Positions 16,955-24,418 of a DNA stretch of 37,576 nucleotides are shown here, piece after piece. The stretch comes from Cytophagales bacterium (GTDB lineage Bacteria; Bacteroidota; Bacteroidia; Cytophagales; Microscillaceae). The notes under the pieces were generated by a model, which did no database searches, had not been told where the DNA came from, and saw only the letters and a list, made by a program, of their open reading frames with translations. The stretch lies in contig JAAFIN010000015.1 of assembly GCA_013297825.1 (NCBI GenBank), positions 1-37,576 on the forward strand. The letters are read 5' to 3'. The translations under genes were made by a program, and so were the position numbers. Numbering within the stretch: position 1 is the first letter of the stretch; the number at the start of each line of letters is the position of its first letter.

Positions 16955-17887
16955 ATGGCAAAAAATAATAAAAATACAGAACAACAAAAGCAAAATCAAC
17001 AAAACGCAGAAGCAAATAAATTTGATAAAATTATCAAAGAAAATATTTTGCCAAGTGTTGTTTCACTTGTCAATATAACGCTGAAACTTGACATTGACCA
17101 AAAAAATCTGCTTGATATTCCTGAGCAAATTCAGACCACTATTGAACGTGAGCCTGATGTGTTGAAACTGGTAAATTTTCCTGAAAATACCCAAAATAAT
17201 TTTATTCTTCATATTGAATTTCAAACCTATAATAATATTGAAATGCACAAAAGAATGATGGAATATTATGCGATTTTGCATAGAAAACATAATATTCCAT
17301 TGTTACAATTTGTGATTTATGTAGGCGTTGATAAAATGGATATGAAAAATAAAATCCAACACAGTGACATTTCATTTAGATACAATCTATTTGATATGGG
17401 CAAAGTAAATTATGATGAATTTCTTGATTCAGATATTCCAGAAGTGGTAATGTTGGGTGTTTTGGCAGGTTTTGGAAAAGAAAATAAAGAGGAGGCAATG
17501 GAAAAAATTATTGAAAAGATGATTACACTTTCCCAAACACTTCCACGTTATAAAAATACAAATGCGAAAGAAAAATTCATTACACAGATTCGTGTTTTAT
17601 CTAAAATCAAAAAATTAAATCACTTTATTTCCCCAATCCTTAAAAAAATGGCACTACTTTTTAACATTGAAGAAGACGAATTCTATCAAGAAGGCGTGAA
17701 AAAAGAACGTGAAAAAGCTAACTTGGAAATTGAAAAAACACTTGAAAGAGCTAATTTAGAAAAAAAATTAGAAAAAGAAAAAACTATTCTGAAGGTTTAT
17801 GTAAAAGGTATGAAAATTCATGATATTGCTGAATCATTTGATGTGAGCATTCAAGAAGTAAAAAAAATCATTAAAAATGCAAAATAA
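16955..17887 (+). CDS. Rpn-like PD-(D/E)XK nuclease family protein
   Basis: A 310-residue protein resembling the Rpn / PD-(D/E)XK transposase-related nucleases. The core shows EREPDVLKLV (D68) followed by FILHIEFQTYNN (E88-x-Q90), the family's D...ExQ form of the active site, then HKRMMEYYAILHRKH. Residues ~245-280 form a charged coiled coil and the last ~30 (GMKIHDIAESFDVSIQEVKKII) look like a helix-turn-helix. Characterised Rpn proteins are DNA endonucleases linked to recombination and defence; this one is probably a dispersed paralog with an unproven role. It follows the hydrolase gene by 18 bp. Confidence 0.8.
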   Translation: MAKNNKNTEQQKQNQQNAEANKFDKIIKENILPSVVSLVNITLKLDIDQKNLLDIPEQIQTTIEREPDVLKLVNFPENTQNNFILHIEFQTYNNIEMHKRMMEYYAILHRKHNIPLLQFVIYVGVDKMDMKNKIQHSDISFRYNLFDMGKVNYDEFLDSDIPEVVMLGVLAGFGKENKEEAMEKIIEKMITLSQTLPRYKNTNAKEKFITQIRVLSKIKKLNHFISPILKKMALLFNIEEDEFYQEGVKKEREKANLEIEKTLERANLEKKLEKEKTILKVYVKGMKIHDIAESFDVSIQEVKKIIKNAK

Positions 17888-17918
17888 AAATGTTTTTTGA
17901 GCTTTTAAATATTTCATT

Positions 17919-17992
17919 TAGCTGTTTCATTTATCATTGAATTTGGCTGTTTCATTTACCATTCAACATTTACCATTCACCATTAAAAAAAA
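17919..17992 (+). repeat. GGCTGTTTCATTTACC heptad leader before ybeY
   Basis: Two anchors (AGCTGTTTCATTTATC at 17919 and TGGCTGTTTCATTTACC at 17944) are followed by ATTCAAC/ATTTACC/ATTCACC units and an A-run that ends in the ybeY ATG. The leader ends directly at the start codon, as at pyrG. Confidence 0.8.
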
Positions 17993-18415
17993 ATGGCTAT
18001 TCGTTTCTTTGTGGAAGACATTGATTTTAAGGTAAAAAATGCCTTAAAACTAAAAAATTGGCTCAAAAATATTATTTTGAGCCAAAATTATACAGTTGGA
18101 GAATTAAATTATATTTTTTGTAATGATGAATATTTGTATAATATCAATATGGAATATCTCCAACACGATACTTATACAGACATTATTACCTTTGATAATT
18201 CAGAAAAAGACGACCAAATTGCAGGCGATATTTTTGTAAGTATTGACCGCATAAAAGAAAATGCCCAAACCTTCCAAAAAGATTTTGAACACGAATTTTG
18301 TCGTGTCTTGGCGCACGGTTTGTGGCATTTGTTGGGTTATGGCGATAAAACTGACGAAGAAGCCAAAATTATGCGACAAAAAGAAGAAGAAAGTATTGGT
18401 TTGATTGTATATTAG
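17993..18415 (+). CDS. ybeY: Endoribonuclease YbeY (rRNA maturation factor)
   Basis: A 140-residue zinc-dependent RNase involved in 16S rRNA 3'-end maturation and ribosome quality control. The active site AHGLWHLLGYGDKT gives H108 and H112; the third ligand position holds D118 in place of the His of the E. coli HGxLHLxGYDH motif, a form I associate with Bacteroidota. The preceding TDIITFDNSEKDDQIAGDIFVSIDRI is typical of the family. Length is close to the usual ~150. It converges with the KTSC gene, 22 bp away. Confidence 0.93.
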   Translation: MAIRFFVEDIDFKVKNALKLKNWLKNIILSQNYTVGELNYIFCNDEYLYNINMEYLQHDTYTDIITFDNSEKDDQIAGDIFVSIDRIKENAQTFQKDFEHEFCRVLAHGLWHLLGYGDKTDEEAKIMRQKEEESIGLIVY

Positions 18416-18437
18416 ATTTTATGCCTTAGTTTTTTTT

Positions 18438-18662
18438 TTAATCTCTTACTTTGCTTGGCGTAAATTTTGGGCGAATTTCTGTGTTAAAAAATTTACCTTT
18501 GGATTCTGCGTTGTTAAATGTTTCAAAAGTTTCTTGTTCAATATTTTGGTATTCATAAATGCCTCCATGACAAAACACAATTTCCAAAACTTTGGTTGTT
18601 TGGCTATAAGCAATGGACGTAATCATAGATGAATTGGTGTGTTGGCGAGTGAATTTTCCCAT
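18438..18662 (-). CDS. KTSC domain protein
   Basis: A 74-residue protein matching the short KTSC domain: NSSMITSIAYSQTTKVLEIVF, then GGIYEYQNI, then ESKGKFFNTEIRPKF. The family is widespread; some members are fused to nucleases or lysyl-tRNA-synthetase-related proteins, but the function is unsettled. No signal peptide. It stands alone on the minus strand, convergent with ybeY. Confidence 0.85.
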   Translation of the reverse strand: MGKFTRQHTNSSMITSIAYSQTTKVLEIVFCHGGIYEYQNIEQETFETFNNAESKGKFFNTEIRPKFTPSKVRD

Positions 18663-18984
18663 AATTTTTGAGTGTTTTTAAGTGGAATTTTTATGTAAAA
18701 TTTTTGTATTTTTTTTACTTTTTTTCTAATATCTTTACATATTAAAAACGTTTTTTTTAAGAAAAAAGTGCCATTTTTTTAATAAAAAACATCAAAAAAT
18801 TAAAATTAAAACCATTGATAATCAATCACTTACAAAATAAAAATAGGGTTTTCAAGATTTTAGGATTAACAGAATTTTTGAGCAAGATTTTTAGGCTTAA
18901 ATACAAATTTACAGAATTTTTTTGAACTTTTAAACTTCGATTGGCTGTTCCATTTACCATTCAACATTTACCATTCAACATTAT
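18663..18984. other. Gene-free AT-rich spacer with repeat fragments
   Basis: 18663-18840 is A/T homopolymer-rich with no recognisable element. 18850-18915 contains TTTTAGGATTAACAGAATTT-type sequence resembling dispersed Bacteroidota repeats. 18942-18984 is a GGCTGTTCCATTTACC heptad tract in plus orientation that ends at the miaE-like stop codon, so here the tract is not in front of a gene. Confidence 0.6.
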
Positions 18985-19566
18985 TTAGTGCATTCTATCG
19001 TTTCTAATTTCAAGATTTTGAAGGATAATAGCTTCTTGTGCAAGAAGTTCTTTGAGGCGATTATCCACTTCATTTTCAGGAGCATATTCTTTGGCAAGTT
19101 TCACAAAATTAACATAATGTGTTGCCTCTGAAATCATCAATTCGTGATAAAAACTTTTGAGATTTTCGTCTGCAATTTCCAAAGAAAGCAACCTAAATCT
19201 TTCACAACTGCGAGCTTCTATAATGGCATTTATGAGCAGTTTATCCATCAGTTGGCGGTCAATATGCCCTCCTTTTCGCTCCAATTTTGTGAGTTCAATC
19301 ACATAATCATCACGTCTTTTGTGTCCAAGTTTGATATTTCTTTTTTTCATTTCTTTAAGCACCATTCTAAAATGTGCCCATTCTTCTGCCACAACAGGCG
19401 TAAGCATTTCTACAAGTGCCTCACGCTCAGGAAACTGCACAATCAATGAAATGCAACTACTCGCAGCTTTTTGTTCGCAATATGCGTGGTCAATCAAAAT
19501 ATCAGCAATATTTTTTTGAGCAATATCAACCCAACGTGGGTCAGTAGGAAGTTGTAAGCCTAACAT
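18985..19566 (-). CDS. miaE: MiaE-type tRNA-(ms2io6A) hydroxylase
   Basis: A 193-residue ferritin-like diiron monooxygenase that hydroxylates the ms2i6A-37 modification of tRNA. Diiron ligands are placed as expected: E31 (AYCEQKAA), E62-x2-H65 (EEWAHF), E117 (IIEARSCERF) and E147-x2-H150 (SEATHY). Length matches the family. The start ATG lies behind a minus-strand GGCTGTTTAATTTACC heptad leader. No other tRNA-modification gene is adjacent. Confidence 0.92.
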   Translation of the reverse strand: MLGLQLPTDPRWVDIAQKNIADILIDHAYCEQKAASSCISLIVQFPEREALVEMLTPVVAEEWAHFRMVLKEMKKRNIKLGHKRRDDYVIELTKLERKGGHIDRQLMDKLLINAIIEARSCERFRLLSLEIADENLKSFYHELMISEATHYVNFVKLAKEYAPENEVDNRLKELLAQEAIILQNLEIRNDRMH

Positions 19567-19613
19567 ATTTTTTAATGGTAAATTGTGAATGGTGAATGGT
19601 AAATTAAACAGCC
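19567..19613 (-). repeat. GGCTGTTTAATTTACC heptad leader before miaE
   Basis: On the minus strand: TGGCTGTTTAATTTACCATT, then CACCATT/CACAATT/TACCATT units, an A-run and the ATG at 19566. Orientation relative to the gene matches the leaders of hlyD-like, ybeY and pyrG. Confidence 0.8.
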
Positions 19614-19717
19614 AAAAAACAAGTTTAAAATTTAATACTTAAAGTTTTTTTTAAAATCAAAATGTTTTTATAAATTATTTTATTATACGTTTTTAAATAA
19701 AAAAATTATTAAAAATA

Positions 19718-19756
19718 AATCTGTGAAAATCTGTGTTAATCTGTGAAATCCGTGTT
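19718..19756. repeat. AATCTGTG short tandem repeat
   Basis: Four ~10-bp units (AAATCTGTGA, AAATCTGTGT, TAATCTGTGA, AATCCGTGTT) lie just downstream of the dapF stop codon. No gene function is visible. Confidence 0.7.
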
Positions 19757-19761
19757 CCTGC

Positions 19762-20544
19762 CTACGTCCAAATTCCGTCAAAAGTTTTTTCTGCTTTTCC
19801 AATCAAAAAAATATTGGTATATTTTCCTCTTTTTTCCTCAAAACTCACGCCCAATTTTCCACCCAAAACATCAATTTCAACAGGAGAAAGCATATTTTCC
19901 AAAACATTCATTACCAACGCACACGCAGTAACACCTGTGCCACACGCAAAAGTTTCTGCTTCCACACCACGTTCATAAGTACGAACTTTGAGGTGTTGAG
20001 GATTTATTTTTTCCACAAAATTAACATTGGTACTGCCTTGATTAAATCTTTGGTCAAAACGCAATTTTTTTCCTTGTGTTTCCACCTCAAAATTATCAAT
20101 ATTTTCTACCAACTCTACCACGTGAGGCGAACCTGTATTAAGATAAAAAAGGTTGTTTTTATGTTTTTGAATAGTATTTTTGTTAATATCTATCATTTGA
20201 AGATGCACATTTTCACCATCTAAAAATGCAAAATGTTCGCCATCTACTGCCAAAAATTTTGTTGTTTGATTATACAGAAAAATATCCAAATGATACGCAA
20301 ATTTTACTGCACATCTTCCTCCATTGCCACACATTGACCCTTCATATCCATCAGCATTGTAATACACCATACGAAAATCATAATCTGGGTCATTTTCCAG
20401 TAAAATTAATCCATCAGCTCCTACCCCAAATCTACGATGACACATTTGAGCAATAAGTTCGTGATTATCTTTTGGAAAATGTAACTCACGATTGTCTATC
20501 ATCACAAAATCATTGCCTGTGCCTTGATATTTAGCAAAACGCAT
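19762..20544 (-). CDS. dapF: Diaminopimelate epimerase
   Basis: A 260-residue cofactor-independent epimerase that converts LL- to meso-diaminopimelate for lysine and peptidoglycan synthesis. Both catalytic cysteines are present: C72 in EGSMCGNGGRC and C201 in FACGTGVTACA. The N-terminus MRFAKYQGTGNDFVMIDNR is diagnostic. Slightly short (usual ~270) but complete. It is preceded by a TTGAACCTTAAAC-type heptad leader, like kbl. Confidence 0.96.
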   Translation of the reverse strand: MRFAKYQGTGNDFVMIDNRELHFPKDNHELIAQMCHRRFGVGADGLILLENDPDYDFRMVYYNADGYEGSMCGNGGRCAVKFAYHLDIFLYNQTTKFLAVDGEHFAFLDGENVHLQMIDINKNTIQKHKNNLFYLNTGSPHVVELVENIDNFEVETQGKKLRFDQRFNQGSTNVNFVEKINPQHLKVRTYERGVEAETFACGTGVTACALVMNVLENMLSPVEIDVLGGKLGVSFEEKRGKYTNIFLIGKAEKTFDGIWT

Positions 20545-20550
20545 AAAGTA

Positions 20551-20658
20551 AGTTTAAAAAGTTTAAAAATCTAAGGTTCAAAAGTTTAAGGTTCAAAAGT
20601 TCAAAGTTTAATATGTATTTTGGCTGTTTCATTCCTAATTCCTAATTCTTAATTCCTA
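20551..20658 (-). repeat. Heptad repeats between dapF and the FAD oxidoreductase gene
   Basis: 20551-20611 read on the minus strand is a TTGAACCTTAAAC/TTTTGAACTTT tract leading into dapF. 20622-20636 holds TTGGCTGTTTCATTC. 20633-20658 is (AATTCCT)n, which overlaps the last six codons and the stop of the FAD oxidoreductase gene. Confidence 0.75.
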
Positions 20659-22243
20659 ATTCTCTCGTTGCTTCAATCCCAGAATCCACTGCATCAAGCA
20701 TAAGCGGTAAGCGAAAATTATCCACACCTGCATACACAAGATTTTTGTGTTTGCGTGAAGAATTGGCATCTTGCAAAAGATAATTAGGAGCAGGAATCGC
20801 CATTGCGTGTCCATACACACGCCCAAAAATCGCCTCAATATATGGCTCAAAATCCTTATTAGGAAGATGATAATATTGTCCAATTCGCCCCAAAGTTGTA
20901 TTCATAAGTTGCCCAAAATTACCCATATCACGCAGTTTTGGGCGAAAAGAAGGCTGAAAACAATAATATGCACTTAATACTCGCTTGTGTTCGGTTTCGC
21001 CATATTGTGTTTCAGAATCCACAAAACCCAAAAAACGTTCTTCACCTGTAAAATCAGACAAAAGCATTTCATTTTGCCAATAACTTTTGGCGGTTTGAAA
21101 ATCGTGATTCATCACAAAATTCATTACCAGCCAAGGAGCGTTTTGTTGGTTGGAAAATAATGCATAATCCGCAGGAAAAATATATTTTAAAGCGTGTTTT
21201 TGACCTGCATAAATTACTTTTTTTACATTTAATTGTAATCGTTCTTGTTTTTGATTATCCCAAATATCCACCAAAAAATCATTATTTTTGGGCTGTTCTT
21301 CTATTTTTAAAATTGTTTTTTGGAGGTGTATATTTTCGTTTGGAATAGCATTTTTCATTTTTTGAATAAAATAAAAATTACCTTGTGGAGGCGAAAAAAT
21401 CTCTACTTCTTCGTGTTCATACACACGTGAGCCATAATAAAAAAGCCCTGCAAGTGCAGAAACTTCTGCACAAGTTCCCCCAAAATCATCTAAAATATGA
21501 TAATCCAAACCCTGCAAAATCTGTGGGTGTGTAGTTCTTAAATTGGTTTTTGTAAAATTATTAAGGTATTTTTCAAAAGAAATTTTGTTTAATGCTTGCA
21601 TTTCTGCGTCCTCTTTCATCAGGCGAGAAGGAAGTTTTAATTTTCCTAAAAAAGTCTGAAAATGTGCCAAAATTTCCCTTGAAAGCGGTTCATCAGGCAA
21701 AACATCTTCCCTAAATTTTCCATCAATATAACAATAACCTTCTTTGTCAGGTTGGATAAAATATTGTTGTTCTGCAAAAGTCCAAGCATTTCGGATTTTA
21801 TCAAATTCAATTACTTTGAGATTTTCCCAAAATTTTAAGACATTTTCCCCAAAATAATCAGGATACACCAAATCGTAATGCGCACCTTGTCCAAAAATGG
21901 TGTTTTGGTAGCTAAAAGCAGTAGCAGTTCCGCCAAGTTCATTGCTAAGTTCTGCCAAATAAAATTCTTTTTTTTGTTGGTGTAATGCCACCGCACTACT
22001 CATTCCTGCAATACCACCGCCCACAACGAGATATTCAGTATTTATTTTTTTAGCAATAGGAAATTTTTGCCAATCTCCAAAAATAAAATGTCCTTGTGTT
22101 TGGTCAGAGAACATTTTAAAAGGAATTTTTTGAGCTTTTTGGTTTTTTTCGCCTCCTGAATTTTCATTGGGATTACAGCCCAACCACGCATAACCCAAAC
22201 CCAACACAGAAGATAATTGCAAAAATTTTCTACGAGAAAGCAT
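20642..22243 (-). CDS. Exported FAD-dependent oxidoreductase
   Basis: A 533-residue flavoprotein of the amine-oxidase/phytoene-desaturase-like type. The N-terminus has a twin-arginine motif (SRRKFL, 3-8), a hydrophobic stretch and a Cys at 23 (AWLGC), suggesting export by Tat and possible lipidation, although the lipobox is not ideal. The dinucleotide-binding motif is at 72-82 (LVVGGGIAGMS), and a C-terminal motif (LVYAGVDNFRLPLMLDAVDSG) closes the FAD site. Substrate is unknown. In related bacteria such proteins can lie near spermidine synthase; none is here. The last residues (ELGIKN) and the stop are encoded by a heptanucleotide repeat, so the C-terminus is probably repeat-derived. Confidence 0.85.
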   Translation of the reverse strand: MLSRRKFLQLSSVLGLGYAWLGCNPNENSGGEKNQKAQKIPFKMFSDQTQGHFIFGDWQKFPIAKKINTEYLVVGGGIAGMSSAVALHQQKKEFYLAELSNELGGTATAFSYQNTIFGQGAHYDLVYPDYFGENVLKFWENLKVIEFDKIRNAWTFAEQQYFIQPDKEGYCYIDGKFREDVLPDEPLSREILAHFQTFLGKLKLPSRLMKEDAEMQALNKISFEKYLNNFTKTNLRTTHPQILQGLDYHILDDFGGTCAEVSALAGLFYYGSRVYEHEEVEIFSPPQGNFYFIQKMKNAIPNENIHLQKTILKIEEQPKNNDFLVDIWDNQKQERLQLNVKKVIYAGQKHALKYIFPADYALFSNQQNAPWLVMNFVMNHDFQTAKSYWQNEMLLSDFTGEERFLGFVDSETQYGETEHKRVLSAYYCFQPSFRPKLRDMGNFGQLMNTTLGRIGQYYHLPNKDFEPYIEAIFGRVYGHAMAIPAPNYLLQDANSSRKHKNLVYAGVDNFRLPLMLDAVDSGIEATRELGIKN

Positions 22244-22302
22244 TTATTTTTTTTATTTTGAAAAGTAAAATCGTTTTAAAATTGTCAAACCGTCAGTAAG
22301 GT

Positions 22303-22743
22303 TTAACTTTCATAATTATCCACTAAAAATTCATTTTCTTGCAAAGAAACAAAATAAAGTTCTTCAAAACCTTCCTCAAAAGATGGTTTTTCTAAACGCC
22401 CAAAAGTACCTGCAATACCTTTTGTTGGAATTTTCTCTTTGCCTGTGCGTGTATCATTTCTTGCAATACAATCTTTGATTTTTGATTGAAAATAATAACC
22501 AATAATTTTGTAATTATGTTCTTTTGCCAAATCAATATATTTTTTTCGTTCTTTTATGGTAATATTTGTATTGTCAATTACTATTTTTTGGTTGGTTTCA
22601 AATGAAAGTTCCAAAAAACGTTTTTCTCTGTTGCGTGTATTTAACAAATCGAGGCTAATCCGCAAATGCGAATTAAAGAAATTTTGTTTGTAAAATGTGG
22701 ATTTCCCAGAGGCTTGTATGCCACAAAAAATAAGCATTTCCAT
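22303..22743 (-). CDS. P-loop kinase (polynucleotide-kinase-like)
   Basis: A 146-residue ATP-binding protein. Walker A is GIQASGKST (8-16). A second region KIVIDNTNITIKERKKYIDLAKEHNYKI matches the DNTN motif of the T4 polynucleotide-kinase / AAA_33 group, which phosphorylates 5' ends of nucleic acids or small molecules. A lid-like CIARNDTRTGKEKIP follows. The substrate cannot be read from sequence. It is separated by short gaps from the flanking genes on the same strand. Confidence 0.82.
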   Translation of the reverse strand: MEMLIFCGIQASGKSTFYKQNFFNSHLRISLDLLNTRNREKRFLELSFETNQKIVIDNTNITIKERKKYIDLAKEHNYKIIGYYFQSKIKDCIARNDTRTGKEKIPTKGIAGTFGRLEKPSFEEGFEELYFVSLQENEFLVDNYES

Positions 22744-22781
22744 TATTTTAAATTATTTAAACCTTGTTACTTTTCCATTCA

Positions 22782-23219
22782 TTATTTTTTAAAAAATTTC
22801 TTATAAATAGGAATTCTGTATGCAAATGTAAGATACAACAAAGGAAAAAATAAATAATCCAACCAAAAAGGGCTTTTATAAGAAATTGCATCAATAATTG
22901 TGGTGGTATTATCTGCATTTTTTTGCAAAATATGTGTATGTTGCCAATATTTCAAGAAAAAAGGCAATTTTTTGCCTTCATCTATAAAAGAAATTTCATT
23001 TTCTTTTGTTTCTTGTGCTATCACGTGGCTTTCCCAAATTTGAGAAAAAAAGATAAAACCTAATTTTAGGCAAACTATATCACCCACTTTGCACCCATCA
23101 AATCTTAATAATGTGAGCGGAGGAAACACAGGAGCAAGTTTTAAGAATAAATTACGGTTAAAATTCCCCCAAACATGTTCAATTGGAGCATTTACTTTGG
23201 TTTTTACGTTGAATTTCAT
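22782..23219 (-). CDS. SRPBCC (START-like) family protein
   Basis: A 145-residue protein with the SRPBCC start (MKFNVKTKVNAPIEHVWGNFNRNLFLKLAPVFPPL) and the late strand TTIIDAISYKSPF. The family binds hydrophobic ligands in a deep helix-grip pocket. A C-terminal hydrophobic stretch (WLDYLFFPLLYLTFAYRI) is part of the fold's long helix. No ligand can be assigned. Confidence 0.75.
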   Translation of the reverse strand: MKFNVKTKVNAPIEHVWGNFNRNLFLKLAPVFPPLTLLRFDGCKVGDIVCLKLGFIFFSQIWESHVIAQETKENEISFIDEGKKLPFFLKYWQHTHILQKNADNTTTIIDAISYKSPFWLDYLFFPLLYLTFAYRIPIYKKFFKK

Positions 23220-23289
23220 TGTTGTTGTTTTTTATGTTTTTTTTAGCTTAATTGAAACAAAAATTAATTTCATTTTTTTGTTTTTGAGT

Positions 23290-24336
23290 TTAGATATAAT
23301 CTGAAATACTTTTTGTGAAATAAGATTTGTATGAGCTATCTTTTATAATCATTTTGAAGTGGATAAAATATTGCCAAAAACTACCCCATATTTGATTGTA
23401 TAATTCATGTTTTGTTATGTATTCAAATTCATAATTTTCAATGTAATCAGAAATTCTTTCACAGATTTTTCCTAATATTTTACCTTCCAATATTTCATTG
23501 GCTATAATTTTACATTCTTGTTTTTCAAATGCTTTTTCAATGTCTATTTTGAATAAATCAGTATAAACAAAAATGGTGTTTTCTGTTTGAATAATGTATT
23601 TAATTTGGTTTATTGTGCCACTAAAAATACGCAAAATTTTTCCACAAAGATATGCTTCTTTTTCATTTTGGGTATTTTCTTGGTTTTCTGTTTGGTTTAT
23701 TTCAAAACAAAAATCTATATGTTGGAAATCCAATTTTGAAGGATAAAATAATTCCCAAGATGGATTACGCAAAGTTTTATCAAAATAGTAGGTTTTCTTA
23801 AAATCATCTCCCATTTTATCACTTAATTCCAAAAAATCTCCTATTTTTAGTTCCAAGCCATTTTTTAAAATAATATTTTCTAAAAAATCACCTTCAATTT
23901 TGATTTTTTCAAAATTTGAAGCCCAATAAAGACCACTTTCAGATTTACAATTTTCATAGATTTTCTCGTACTTTCTTGTATTTTTTATCTCTTTTATTTC
24001 ACGCAAAAGAAGCCCAAAACCATCTTTAAATGATTTATCTTTCAAAAAAGCATAGTGGTCTATTTGAATAATTAAGCTATTTTTTTCTGCATTTATGCCA
24101 TATTCTTCAAGCAAATAACCTTTTAAAAAATTTTGAAATAATACATCATTTTGGTAAGTTTTAATTTTTTCTAATTTCTTTGTTTCCTGATTTAATTTTG
24201 TTTCTGTTACACATTTTCGTATTCCAGCAAAAAAACCTTCTGCATACATTTTAAGGTTTTCGTCTGTATAATTATGCCATTGTGCGAGAAATATAATTTC
24301 TAAATTTTGTATAATGTCCAAATATTGTAGTTTCAT
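23290..24336 (-). CDS. Protein of unknown function (348 aa)
   Basis: I do not recognise it. It has no signal peptide or membrane segment and is rich in Lys, Glu and aromatic residues. The N-terminal ~120 residues look helical (NYTDENLKMYAEGFFAGIRKC). The C-terminal half is beta/alpha mixed, with QHIDFCFEINQTENQ, IKYIIQTENTIFVYTDLF and a hydrophobic C-terminal helix (ELYNQIWGSFWQYF). It has normal coding character. The neighbours (SRPBCC protein, BioF-like enzyme) give no clear functional hint. Confidence 0.65.
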   Translation of the reverse strand: MKLQYLDIIQNLEIIFLAQWHNYTDENLKMYAEGFFAGIRKCVTETKLNQETKKLEKIKTYQNDVLFQNFLKGYLLEEYGINAEKNSLIIQIDHYAFLKDKSFKDGFGLLLREIKEIKNTRKYEKIYENCKSESGLYWASNFEKIKIEGDFLENIILKNGLELKIGDFLELSDKMGDDFKKTYYFDKTLRNPSWELFYPSKLDFQHIDFCFEINQTENQENTQNEKEAYLCGKILRIFSGTINQIKYIIQTENTIFVYTDLFKIDIEKAFEKQECKIIANEILEGKILGKICERISDYIENYEFEYITKHELYNQIWGSFWQYFIHFKMIIKDSSYKSYFTKSISDYI

Positions 24337-24418
24337 TTTTAATAAAAAAAAATTATCTTTATAAATGACCTTTTTATTACTTTCCTATTTAAAAAAAACA
24401 AATTGTATTTTGTATTTG

